Of a DNA stretch of 64,000 bases, positions 13,575 through 24,262 are shown in pieces. The stretch spans positions 310,001-374,000 of the forward strand of contig JAKJHU010000136.1 in assembly GCA_022316685.1 (NCBI GenBank). Reading direction: 5' to 3'. A model generated the notes under the pieces. The model was not told the DNA's origin and made no database searches. It worked only from the letters and a program-made list of their open reading frames with translations. How positions within the stretch are numbered: position 1 is the first letter of the stretch; each line of letters begins with the position of its first letter. Position numbers and translations under genes: made by a program. Source of the stretch: Progne subis subis. Its lineage: Eukaryota > Chordata > Aves > Passeriformes > Hirundinidae.

Positions 13575-16500
13575 CCAGCACAGAAACATGAAGGGATTCC
13601 CCTACATTCCCCTACAATGAGCAGAGTTTGGAGAAAAACCTGGGCCTCTGGTCACCCAGCCCAGAGCCATATCTGTCATGTTCACTGCTTTTCAGTGATA
13701 ATCCAGCTCTGCTTGCTTCCATGGGGACGCAGCAGGCACATCTGCCCAGACCCCAAACAAGTGTCCACTACCCCGGGAAGGGACAACACGCTGTGGCACA
13801 GGCTCCTCACCTGGGCTGGTAACAGGTCTTGATATTACACAGAACACCAGCTCAGCCTTCTCTTCAATTTTCTACTGAATTTTAGAACAGGTCAATTTTA
13901 GACCAACATGTTTCAAGGTGGGTTCTTCCAGGATTTTCATTCACTGGGATTACTGAAGCTAAAAGCAGAAAAGAAGGCTTTGCCTTTTCCTCACAGATAG
14001 AATAGCATCACTCCTACAAGGTGCTCTCTTGGCACTGGAAGGACGAGCGCTGCTCACCCTCAGTTCTGCACAAAGGGAGCATGGGTAGCTGCATTTCCCC
14101 TTGAAACACTTAGTCCTGCCAACCAACACCTAACTGAAGGACTAGACACAGCCTGAGGCCCACGGGAACTGGAAACAAGCCTTTGAACCAACTTCCTGTG
14201 AGAATATACCCATTGATTCCAACAGGAGTAGGACTTTCCTCCAGACTCAGGGATAGGAAACACAGAACACTCTCCAACGGGTATCTTGTCATCCAGCTGC
14301 TATCAAAGTGTCATATTTCATGGAAGATGAGGATTGCTCTTTTCGTTGGCATGTCTGAAAAGGAACTGAAATTCCAGAAGCAAACACTGAAAACTTGCTG
14401 ACTACAAAGCTAGCAAGAGCAGAGTGTTGTAACAGGGTGTGTACCAGGGAAAGTTAACTGAACCTGACAGTCCAAGAGAATAAAAGAAGCTTCCCAAGAA
14501 AGGTGAGTGCTGCAACAAAGCCCTGGCAGATGACCTCTCAAGAGACTTCCTTCAGAATGAATAAAAACCTATTTAATGAGATTAACTGATCATTTCACTC
14601 CACCCTTGTTATAACACTCACTGAGAGGGAGGAATGTTTTTGCAGCCGAGTATGTGGCTCCATAGGGAATGCCAGGACTGTGACAGAAGACAGGAAAAAT
14701 ACACAGGGGAGCCCTTCACCATTGCAGTGTGGGCTACAGATACTCAAACACCAACTCACTTCGGTGGCTACTGTGTGTTGGTTTGCATACAGAGTTCACA
14801 TCAGAGGAGCTCTTCCATGATTTTAACCACACCAGCGTGAAAAATCTGAGCTGATGTGGATAAAGCTACAACAATTCAAGGTACATCCCAGGAAATGCTT
14901 AATTTCCAGTTAACCCCTTCCTCTGTTTGGGTTGTGGTTTTTTTTCAAGAAAACACAGTGTAACACTACTTTGCAGAGCTTTTGCTTCTTAGGTGTGGAA
15001 AACCCCCTCTATTTCTGTTAAAAATCTGATGATCACCTTTCCATTAATATTTTTTCCTCCTCAAACTCCAAGAAAGCTAAATGCATTGGCTAAAACTTTG
15101 TCAACTATTACTGCCCTGGCAATTCTCAGGAAGTCTGAGGATAAAAGGTTGAAGCAAAGACCGTGCTCTTGTAAGTGTCAAAGGAGTTTGTTCCCTGCCA
15201 CACTTTATTGAGCTCATCCCTCATGTCTGAGCTCATCTTGGCAAAGTCCATCTTCACTGTCCTTCAACCTGCCAAACCACAGGTACATCTGTATTGGGCA
15301 TCATCGTGCAATTCCATAGCTGAGCTCCAAAAAATCAAAGTGTCAAGACTGCAAAGTCAGACACAAAGGACTGGAGGACAGCCTCAAGTGACTGTCACAA
15401 GTCCACCTCCCTGCACTGAGGCGGGAGATACCCTGACCAATAAATGCTGCCTACCATACTCCTTAAAGGCTGCTGAGGAAAGAAGATTCCTCAGAGGCGA
15501 CCAGGTCTGAGTTTTTCGCACTTTCCAAGATATTTGGAAGAAAAGGAGACCTGAATCCCCAGTTCAGAGCACAGCAGTTTGGCTGCCAGAATTCTTCATG
15601 CCTCGGTGCACACATCAGGGGAGTGACTGCCTCAAAGCACTAATTCAGCCCCCCTCTGCAGCCCAGCCCGGCCAGCTTCAACCACCCTTCCATAAAGGAA
15701 AGCCTCCATCACCTCATGCAACTAAAAAGCCCACAACACAAATTGAGCCAGGAAAGAATCCCAGAGCAAGGTTCAGCCTCACATATCTGGGACTAAATTC
15801 TGGTGGTGACAAGGTTTGTTTACCACGGAGCAACTTTTAACTTTATGTGGTTTCAGTCCAACAGTCAGGCTCCAAAATTATATTTCTTTATCCCTACAGA
15901 TGTGCCGATACAGCTGTGGTACATATAACTCTGCTCAGGACAACACAACTCTGACCAAACACGAGTTGTATGACATTCAGGCTGGAAAAATGAAAGTGAT
16001 CAGGAAAGATTTGGGCCTTTGATGCCACAAAAAAAAAAGTGCAACTGATAGTCCACCCTGCCCACCTGGAATATTGTGCTGACTACATTATAATAAAATC
16101 TGGCCCAAGTTCTCTTTAACCACCACTGCTGAAATCATTCCCACTTAGTGCTGCTGTCCCAATTAGTGATCTCGTCAGGCAGCACAATCATTTCCCACCA
16201 CGGAGAAAATGCAATTGCCTCATTATTTTCAGCAGCAGAGTCAGCCGACATGCTTTAGTCTCTTAATGAATTAATTCTCATAACTTACTAACACTTCAAG
16301 CTACTATAAACATCTCCTGAAAGCATACCACAATTTTAATCGGTTTCAAACATCAGATGCTGGGTTTGATATTTATGATTGTTCCGACTCTGTTTCATTT
16401 AAGGGCTCCTTTTGTCTATGAAAGAAAAGATAAGAAAGTTAACTGGGACACCCACTGTCAAGCCTCTAATTTAAGGGGAAATTGCCTTTGTCGCTGACAG

Positions 16501-16824
16501 TCAGATGCTAATAGCTGCTGCTACTATTTTCCCTATGATACCAGGCCAGTGATCTTAGAGAAGTGTCCTTCATCCTATACAAAGCAATGATTGAGTCAAC
16601 TAATTGAACAACTGTGCCCCTGCAGTTTCTAAAGCAGGCATTCCTCTAAGCCCATTTTAACATACAGGAAAAAAAAAAATCTCTAATAACTGTAGTAAGA
16701 ACTCAGTGTGGTATTATGGGGAGGTGACTGGGAATTATTTCTTTTTAAAGCCTCTTTTATAAGGATTCCCCATTAGCCTTTAATTAGCATGCCAGTTCCC
16801 ATTCGGAGGTTTCTGATCACTTAT

Positions 16825-16912
16825 AGCCCAGTTCAACACTCACGGACGGGAACAAGACAAGACTCCCTTGAACTCGGTGGGGTCTTTGGGCGGGCTTAAG
16901 GCCATGCAGGGA
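16825..16912. repeat. Possible ancient amniote repeat fragment
   Basis: The stretch GACTCCCTTGAACTCGGTGG followed by GTCTTTGGGCGGGCTTAAGG resembles the repeat tail TTCAATGGGAGTTTTGCCTGAGTAAGG known from amniote genomes, on a heavily decayed copy. It may instead be conserved unique sequence. Confidence 0.3.
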
Positions 16913-18439
16913 ACGCTCTAGTACCAACACAAAGTTAATTGAGCAAGCCTGTGACACCCAGCTCTGGGTGTCAGCCTTTGTAAGAGTTTTTCCCGTGGAA
17001 GATCAAAAGAAAATCTGGACTTCCAGATTTGGGGCTATGTAAATGTATCATCTGTACTCAGCAGGTGTAACACTAATTCTCTTTTGCTGTAGAGAAAAGT
17101 GAGATGATCCATCAACCTCTTTGGTTCGACTATTTACATGCATTTTAAATCTTTGCTTACATAAAACTACAGTGAAGTATTTTAGAACATGGCACCTGCC
17201 AACACACACGCGGTGTTCTGCGAAAGGCAGGTATATGTGAGATCATCAGTTAGCTATGACAGGTGACTTAGTGTGATTCAACTCTCAGGGTCATCTCATT
17301 CACAAGGAACACTGAGGGTCATTCCCATCCGTAACCTACAAATACCATCTCGATACTTGAAAATGATAATAGGTTAAAGGATACAGTACTCAAAATGTTC
17401 GACCCAAACACTTTTGGAATAGAACCTGAAAACATCAGTAATGCAGACAAAACCACTAACACAGATTGCCGGGGGCTAACGAACACAGAAAACTCTTCAC
17501 CCAGCACATAATTTTGCTGTTGCTGGGAGAGCACTACTCAGTCATTTCAGCACAGATCCAAGAAGTTTCCTTCTTTTGGTGTTTCTCCTTCTGAGCCAGA
17601 CGCAAATTCGAACTAAATTAGGAGTTGAGGTTCAAAACAATTCAATGGAACGCAAGGAGAACAAAGGTCAAAACTTCGATCTCCACCTTGCAGGTGCACA
17701 TCCAGAGCACACAGCCAAAGAGGGCCACACGCTTCTGGCAATGACTGGCACCAACCTGGGAGTGAAATATTTGGGGTCTGCTCCCTGCATCACTTCTTGC
17801 ATGCCCAAGTCCTACCCAGCCAGGATGACATGCCCTGGGCTTTGCTGTAATGGCAGCCAACATCACCTCATCTCCAGCAACCCACTGGAAATCAAACCAA
17901 TCTGAAATAGAACACACTACTTAAAACAATGGATCCACTGGGAGCTACTAAATTCATACAAAATATTTCAAACAGCTATTCCACCTCCATCTTTCCTTTT
18001 AAAATACCAAAAATAACAAAACCCAAAAGAGTTTTTATCAAGAGGTGCAGGCCCCCAGGTTACGAAACCTTTCAAAGGATTCCCTGTGCTCCACAAAACA
18101 GGTGGAAAGCTCTAAAGCCCAGCCTGGCGATTTAGCCTACACATGCCAGATTCAAGATTTGGCCAAAAACCTTAAATGAACCAATGTAACAGCTGCCACG
18201 AAAACCAACAACCTCTGATCAATATCTGCCACGTTTAAGGCAGCACAAGCCGCCTCTCTGCAAAACAATCCTAAGCCTTCAAAAAGTAAATAAATTAAAA
18301 TAAATTTAAGAAGCTTGAGTTTTGTTTGGCTTGGGAAACCCAGGCAGAGCCCTTTATTTTTCAACAGCAGCACGTCTTTAACACTGAGCAGCAAGGATGA
18401 AAGCATTTGAGACACCTGTGAGAGACCAAAAAAATACCT

Positions 18440-18448
18440 AAAAAAAAG

Positions 18449-18494
<46 letters not shown>

Positions 18495-18500
18495 AAAAAA
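18440..18500. repeat. Poly(A) tract (A44 core)
   Basis: The core run of 44 A lies at 18449-18492, with A-rich flanks interrupted by single G. No retrocopy body was recognised next to it, so it is probably a pure homopolymer expansion. Confidence 0.95.
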
Positions 18501-19887
18501 TTCACTAAGGCTGCAGATACATATGTGTTGCAAAGAACTAATGAAACTTAAAAACCTTTGAAAATGTTAACACAATGAACATGAAAATACTGAGTGTGTT
18601 AACGCCTTTTGCATTAATTCGTTCCAGATCTTTTTATTCCTAATTTGACTTTGGTTTTCAGTCTAGATTATAAAGAAGATTTAAAACGCAGATACTTTTT
18701 CCCCTTCCAATGAAGCCTTCCCATTAATAAAAAGGAAACAAAGAAAATGAAGAAAGAGAGCAGTAAAACTTTTACAACATAATAAAGTATATCAGAATCC
18801 CAGTGCAGCACAATTGGAATTGTCTAAAGATGCTGAATTATGGGTGGTTGTCATATAAAGTTCAGTCCACGGTATTAGAAATCATATTCTCCAGCAACAT
18901 GTATATAATTGAGAGATCTTCATAATAACCCTCAGTTTAAAGGCTCATAAAACTGTGCTTTACCCGTAATTTGCAAGAGGAAAGGATTCTTAAAGGAAAG
19001 GAACATCTTTTTCTCAGAAGGACTTGCATTTTTAAGCACACAACCCTAGAAGCTCTCCTTCTTTCTTTCACAGAAGGGCATTACACTAACCCTCGGTTTA
19101 AACAGATAAATATGTACCTGTAGTGCACACAAACCAGAAAGAAAATTAGTACCATACAGAGAGGAACACTCTGTAAGTATATTGGAAGCAAAGCACATTA
19201 CATTTTTTCTGGACTCTAAGTGCAGAGGTTACATTAAGGTAAATACCTCGATGTAACACCATAATCAACACTTAAACAAGGTAGGGCACTCACACACACA
19301 GAAAATGAAGATTGTTGCTTTTACGAAATCACGTACTCTACGTTCATCCACCTCCCATATGTAACAGGTGAATAATTCTATATATATTATCAGGTCTTGA
19401 CACTCTCACTGTGCAGACTCGCAAAACTCTCAGTTTCTACCCGACATTCCAGACAGAACTCCTTTCAGTTTGTCATAATCAACTATAGCTTTGTAGATAA
19501 AATTTGTTTGTTTTCAAATAAAGCTACTTCAAGCTGTTTCGGGAAGCAAAGAGAGCAACAGTATTAATAATAATAACAACAATTTCTATTTGGATTTCAG
19601 AGGAAACAAAACCAGCACATGTTAAGCCTAGTGTCTTCCTACCTGGAGCAGGTAAGGACCAGCTCTCAAATGCCACCTTGGGATAGTTCAGACTAGTAAT
19701 CCCGTTCATGTTTAGATGAGACACCAGCACGAACAAGAACCAAAAGAAAAGAAAATCTCCCCTGTCCTCCTCTGTTACTAGCAATGCCAACAGCGGCGGC
19801 TAAGACCTGGTAAGCAAACCAAGAACCACGAGGACCAGACCAGCCCAACCCTCAGCTAGCAAGAAACAGGCTTAAGAGGAGACTTAC

Positions 19888-19992
19888 TGCCTGCCATGTG
19901 ACAGGGCGAGGTGTGCTGCCCATTGGGAGTGCTGGAGGTGAGGTCGATGGCCATGCCGCAGTGCTCCCTTTCGGGCGAATAGTCATTGTCAC
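19888..19992 (-). CDS. IKZF2: IKZF2 (Helios) second coding exon
   Basis: This 105-base exon encodes the acidic, Ser/Thr-rich N-terminal region of Helios ahead of the DNA-binding zinc fingers. Its acceptor is GCAG ending at 19993 and its donor is GTAAGT starting at 19887. The first two bases complete the Cys codon, then come 34 codons including [24 protein letters not shown] and SPCHMAG, and a last single base A. Human Helios has DNELSPEREH and [14 protein letters not shown] in the same order (recalled). Compared with that sequence the window has Cys-Gly where human has Ser-Asn, and Pro-Cys-His where human has Pro-Ser-His. Entry and exit are both phase 1, so skipping the exon would keep the frame. 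Related IKZF1, IKZF3 and IKZF4 differ here: Eos has STPNSQHSSP without MAIDLTSS. No zinc-finger exon follows within the window. Confidence 0.95.
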
Positions 19993-20703
19993 CTGCGAGC
20001 ACAACACAGGTCCCCCATAAGTTTTCACCCCCTTCTTCAGCAGAGACACGCAAAGATTGAGAACCACAACCCGCTCGCTCCCTTCGGCCCGGCCCTTCCC
20101 TCCTTTACTGGGGGATCTTCCAGAGCCTGTCAAATCTCGACTGTCAGCAGCCCCAAGGAAACATTTGGCTGATTTTAAGAGCCCCCTCAAAGCTACTGTC
20201 ACCAGTCTTTTACACGCGCTCCTGTGGCAAACCTTGTCCGAGCTGCTAGGTTTTAAGTTAGGATTACTTTTCCATTAGGGAGAATCCTGGCTGGGGAGGG
20301 GAAGACTGGCATAGAAATCCACCAAAGAGAACTTCCCCCCCAAAGCTCTGGGTTAACTGACAGTTAAACAAAGCACTTACACAACCCCCCACACAGAAAA
20401 CAAGAGAAACACATAGGGAAAGCATAAAAAGTTTTTGGCCACAGTTTGAATTTCTGGAGACAAACTCTCTCATTTGCAAAGTTCATTCACCCTCAGCGAA
20501 TATTTAAACCTAGAGATACTCACCCATGCACCCATCCCCGTGCATTTCTCAGTCATACAGAGAGTTTACATTTAAATGCTACTAATTCAGGGTCAACGCA
20601 GACGCTGTACACAAGGAAGCTAAACCTTCAGGTGTCTGCATTATACAAAGAACAGCAGGAGAAGAAAAGTAATTCAGAATAATCAAACAAAATGACTACT
20701 TAC
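19993..20703 (-). other. IKZF2: IKZF2 intron between the first two coding exons
   Basis: The 711-base intron is bounded by GTAAGT (20703) and a GCAG acceptor (19993). No additional exon, RNA gene or repeat is evident inside it. Open frames on both strands in 20.0-20.5 kb have no recognisable homology and are taken as chance. Confidence 0.85.
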
Positions 20704-20737
20704 ATGTAATATATCCATCAACAGCCTCTGCTTCCAT
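20704..20737 (-). CDS. IKZF2: IKZF2 (Helios) coding exon with start codon, partial CDS
   Basis: This is the first coding piece of Helios, an Ikaros-family C2H2 zinc-finger transcription factor that acts in the nucleus of lymphoid and other cells. Read on the minus strand, ATG at 20737 gives MEAEAVDGYIT and then the first base (T) of a Cys codon, followed by a perfect GTAAGT donor at 20703-20698. Human Helios starts METEAIDGYITC (recalled), so the match is 9 of the 11 complete codons. The start is fixed by this homology and by the close upstream acceptor. The exon has 34 coding bases and ends in phase 1; the following exon begins with GT, which completes TGT (Cys). It is too short to be found as an open frame by length. 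The zinc fingers are on later exons outside the window. The identity is very likely; the exon borders are read from the sequence and not from a transcript. Confidence 0.93.
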
Positions 20738-20752
20738 AGTCAAAGTGCAGTG
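20738..20752 (-). other. IKZF2: IKZF2 5'UTR part of start-codon exon and splice acceptor
   Basis: Fifteen untranslated bases lie between the acceptor and the ATG. The acceptor is a pyrimidine-rich run followed by CCTTGCAG, with AG at 20754-20753 on the minus strand. The start codon context is TTTGACTATGG, with G at +4 but no purine at -3 in the strict Kozak position, so initiation may be moderate. The short distance between acceptor and ATG implies that nearly all of the 5'UTR comes from exons in the CpG island. Confidence 0.8.
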
Positions 20753-22552
20753 CTGCAAGGCAGAAAAGTACACCCTCAGAGACGCCTGTCAGTATCAACC
20801 ATTAAATGATTAAACTTACTTAAAGCCCTAAGTAGTTGCCCATTTTATTGCTGTTGCAACCACTGCCTAGAGAAACGCACAAGTGCACCACATGTGCTCT
20901 TTTGCAAATCACTGAACTCTTCCCGTAAATTATGTGAGCAGACATGCAGCTGCCTCCTGGCCAGGTGGCACCTGGATCATCCTGGTCTGACTGTACCTCT
21001 CTCTCTGTGCCCCACTCACATTCTTGCCTGATCTGAGAGTTTTTCCCTGACTTCCTGTTTGTCCGAGCTGGGATGGTAATGCTTTATCTTCAATTTAATT
21101 AATTACCTGCTCTATCTGCAGCCAGAACAGACTTTGGGGATATGGATACTACTAACAATTGCTCTTTTCTCACGCACTACGAGAAACTGCCTCCTGGTCT
21201 AAAAAAAATAAACCCTCCCGTGTCCATTCCCCTTGGACAGAGTTGTTCCAGCTTTGTCTCACACTTGTGTGCACACACCTGTACACACACCTGTTCATGC
21301 TAACCCTATTTATTTGCCACAGCACAGGGCCAAACATCACATTTCATACTCCCAGATCACACATTTTGTGGTGTGAAGCAATCTTAAAGTTTCTGGAAGC
21401 ACTTTGCTGACACAGAACAAGCTATTACTTTCCCGAAACCCAAGTAACTGTATAGAATGACACCCCCTAGCTATCATTTGATATATATTGTTGGGGGGGG
21501 GGGGGGGGAGAGAAGGAGAGATCAATAATCATAACTATGTTCTTTTAAGTGAAAAAGTTAAGAATCTGACATGACCAGAGGAAAATTTTATTTCCTCTCT
21601 CTCTCCATGGTCTCTTTTTTGCCTTTAGTTTCAAAACTCTCACTGCACCAGGCAGCTAAATTATTCACAATGAGCCATTTCTGTATTGATCGCCAAGTAT
21701 ATTTAGCCCTGGCTCCTGGAATTTCTCCATTACTTACTGGAAAACAGGCAGCTTCACTTCTTGTCTCCAAAACCACTTCCCTCCCCCTCCCTTAACCCTC
21801 TTTCCTTCCCCCCCCGCCACACTCCCTGCCTTTCCCCCAATAAATAAATACTTTTCTCTGTGTTCTTCTTTGGTATAAAGCAGATCAAATTCCCAAGGCA
21901 TTCAGCACATAACACTTAAATTTCAACCTGCCTAGCTGCTACCAAACTCTCTTCAATTACTGATTTTCACAACTCTTAAGAAGAAATCTAAAAAACAAAA
22001 CAAAACAAAACAAAAAACCAAAACGCAAACAAGTTTTCAGAACAGGTAAGTCACTTCCTCAAGCCCTTCAAAATTACCTTATCTTCCCCCTAGTCCAGGT
22101 AGGCAGGCACACACTGAGAAAAAGAAAGAAACATCAGAAGCAACAGGGAAAGATCATCCCAGCCAATGAAGTGGAAGGAAAGAAAGGGGAGGAAGGGAGG
22201 AGGAAAAGAAAGGAAGACAAAAAGAAACACAGAAACATCCATAACCTAAATTAACACGGGTTGATTTTTTTTTTTTTATTTTTATTTCTTCAATGGGGAG
22301 AGGAGGAAGAAGATGAGAGGGAAAAGAAAAAGTTTGGTCACCATTTTTAGGCTGGTGATGGCAAATCCCAGCTGCTGAGCCTTCCTCTCCACAAGGAATG
22401 GAGGGAGAGAGTTTTGCTCGAGCTGAAGACACAGAAAGATAGAGAAAGTTTTAAAAAATGTTTTTTTTAAAGGCGGGGGGAGAAGAGGGGGGGAAAGAGA
22501 GACGGGAAAGGGGGAGAGGGATAGGGGAGAGAAACTCGCCCCCGCCACTTAC
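20753..22552 (-). other. IKZF2: IKZF2 first intron (5'UTR exon to start-codon exon)
   Basis: If the first exon ends at 22553, this is a 1.8-kb intron from GTAAGTGG to the CCTTGCAG acceptor. It includes a G16 run at 21493-21508, an AAAAC repeat around 21991-22016, and purine-rich sequence from about 22140 that grades into the CpG island. No coding exon is seen. The assignment depends on which first exon is used. Confidence 0.55.
21493..21508. repeat. Poly(G) tract (G16)
   Basis: Sixteen uninterrupted G follow an ATATATATTGTT segment. Such a run can form quadruplex structures and is hard to sequence. Confidence 0.92.
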
Positions 22553-22727
22553 AGGTGGGGCATTCGGAGCCGGGAAGCCCCGGGATGAGCCGGCGGGGAA
22601 ACTCGCTCAGGAATGGCACATACTTTGAAGGAAGATGAAGAAAGGAAAAAAAAAAAAAAAAAAAGACGGAGAGGGAGGGAAGGGAGGGAGGTCAGCCGGT
22701 GCTACAGCAATGCGATTAACTAGCGCG

Positions 22728-22761
<34 letters not shown>

Positions 22762-22768
22762 GAGAGAG
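22728..22768. repeat. (GA)n microsatellite
   Basis: An almost uninterrupted GA repeat with one GG interruption lies in the 3' part of the CpG island, surrounded by purine-rich sequence. GAGA tracts are often nucleosome-depleted, which would fit a promoter. Confidence 0.9.
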
Positions 22769-22825
22769 GAAAACTTGATCCACCGGTTCCTTACGGATTC
22801 CATGGGATCGGGGGGGAGCGGAGGG

Positions 22826-22873
22826 AATGCGGGGCGGGATGGGAAGAGGGGATGCGGGGCGGGATGGGAAGAA
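22826..22873. repeat. 25-bp tandem duplication, two copies
   Basis: The sequence ATGCGGGGCGGGATGGGAAG begins at 22827 and again at 22852, a period of 25 bases. It lies in the GC-rich island and is a local slippage duplication. Confidence 0.85.
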
Positions 22874-23522
22874 AGGGGGCCCGGCGGGCGCACTCACACC
22901 CCGCGCAGCAAAGCCGGGCCAACTTCCCCGGAGCGCCGCTCCGGCCCTGGGCGACGCCGGGCTCGGCGCCTCATCTTGCCTCTCCCCGCCCCTGCCACAA
23001 CCTGTCAAAGTCATGGAAGTCCTCCTCGCTTGTCATTTTATTCCCTTTCCCCGCTTCTCCCCGCCGCAGGCCGCAGCCCCCCGGGGGCGCGCAGGTGGCA
23101 GCGGGCGCTGAGGGAAATGGCAGCGGGGCCGGGCTGGGTAACGGACCGGCGAGACCCGCCGCGGCGCTTCTGCCCCTGCTTTTTTGGTCTTCGTGGGGGG
23201 GTTTTTATTATTATTTTTTTTAATTTGATTGGGTTTTGGTTTGGTTTTTTTGTTTTTATTATTTTTTAAAAATATATATATTTTGAGCTAACAGCAACAA
23301 GTCATCGGCGCCCGCGGGGATGCTGCACAGCCGCGCTCGGCTCGGAGACCCTCCGCACACATAGACCCACACGGACGGACCGAGCCCCGCGTCCCGCCGG
23401 CCCCGGAGCGGAGCTGTCCCTCCTCCCGCCGGGGAAAGAGGGACCGGGGAGGGAGAGGAGAAGAGGGGAGGAAGGGAGGGGAGAAAGAAAAAGAAAGAAT
23501 AAGAAGCCAGGCGCAGATTTAC

Positions 23523-23820
23523 CTCAGCCGCGCAGGCAGTGAGTCAGTTCCATCCCCCTTTTGTTTGTGTGTTTATTAGTGTCGGCTCCCTCTGCCCAGT
23601 GGAGGTGTGTTTGTGCACGGCAGTTGGCTGTGGGGGGGACTAAGGCGGCGGAGGAGCCGTAGCTAAGGGTAATCCTGTTTTTACTTCCTCCATCTTCAGA
23701 GAGCAGAGGGTTAGCCTGGGACAGCTGGTCAAACCCCGAGAAACCGATCCGGCGGCGGCGGCGGCGGCGGCGGCGGCCGCTCTCCCTCCCTCCCACAGAC
23801 ACACATATACACACTACACA
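23523..23820 (-). other. IKZF2: Candidate alternative non-coding first exon (donor at 23523/23522)
   Basis: On the minus strand GGCTGAG is followed by GTAAATCTG, a plausible donor within the CpG island. The upstream sequence includes a (GGC)9 tract and a 96-codon open frame (stop at 23524-23526) that ends just before the donor. The upstream limit is not determined. An alternative is that this is simply spliced-over or read-through island sequence. Confidence 0.35.
23751..23777. repeat. (GGC)9 trinucleotide repeat
   Basis: Nine perfect GGC units on the plus strand (GCC on the minus) lie within the putative first exon or promoter of IKZF2. In the minus-strand open frame over it the tract reads as poly-arginine, which is not thought to be translated. 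Confidence 0.9.
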
Positions 23821-24262
23821 GACACACAGACTCCCTTCCCTCCCTCACACACAGATACGCGCACTCCCTCCCTCCCTCCCTCACACACTCATAGATAGGC
23901 GCACGCCCTCACACCCATACACACCTCCTCCTCCACACACACTCCCTCAGACACACACTGTCCCTCCCTAAAGCTCAAACCCACGCACACTCATTCACTC
24001 CCTCACACTCAGTCGTCCCCCTCTCCACGGAGTCACACTCTCTCCCTCACGCACAGTCAGCCCCTCACACACTCTCACTCCCTCACGCCCACTCAGCCCG
24101 GCACACGCACTCACGCACCTCACACTCAGTTCTCCCCTCAAAGTCCCTCACACGGACACACTCGCTGCCTCACTCGCACTCAGTCCCTCACACACACACA
24201 CACACACACACTCAGTCCCACGGACGCTCAGTCTCACACACCCACACATCCCCATTCCCATT
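23800..24262. repeat. CA/CT-rich degenerate tandem repeat tract in the CpG island
   Basis: About 460 bases are built from variants of units such as CCCTCACACACTC and CACTCAGTCCCTCA, mixed with (TCCC)n and a (CA)n run at 24189-24211. The plus strand is almost entirely C, A and T, and the minus strand G, T and A, giving strong strand asymmetry. The regularity suggests repeated slippage and point mutation of a short microsatellite. No coding potential is seen. Confidence 0.75.

Larger units (their letters stand above)
1..19887 (-). other. IKZF2: Part of a long IKZF2 intron (downstream of coding exon 2)
   Basis: The donor GTAAGT at 19887 opens an intron that runs off the left end of the window. 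I looked for the next Helios exons (acidic region around SDEE, and zinc fingers with the linker TGERPF or SGEKPF) and found none on the minus strand. The stretch is AT-rich with no long open frames. It holds one CR1 fragment (7166-7598), an old palindromic repeat near 5803-5886, homopolymer runs (T at 8957-8978, A at 18449-18492), short AC- and AAAC-rich repeats, and several blocks rich in TAATTA-type motifs that could be conserved enhancers. Large first introns are usual for IKZF2. Confidence 0.8.
22553..22895 (-). other. IKZF2: Candidate non-coding first exon of IKZF2, 3' part (donor at 22553/22552)
   Basis: On the minus strand CCACCT is followed by GTAAGTGG, a near-perfect donor, so an exon would end at 22553 inside the CpG island. 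It is the last strong donor before the start-codon exon in the right orientation. The 5' limit given is arbitrary because no start site can be read; the exon could extend further up the island or begin here. Transcript evidence is needed to confirm. Confidence 0.45.

Noticed and set aside
18152..18505. 117-codon minus frame with long poly-Phe
   Set aside because: Generated by the A44 tract.
1..19887. Search for Helios zinc-finger exons
   Set aside because: No TGEKP-type linkers or C2H2 patterns were found on the minus strand, so these exons lie outside the window.
22607..23269. Open frames of 94-164 codons in the CpG island
   Set aside because: They are made of GC- and repeat-driven low complexity (poly-Arg, Ser-Leu repeats) and overlap on both strands.
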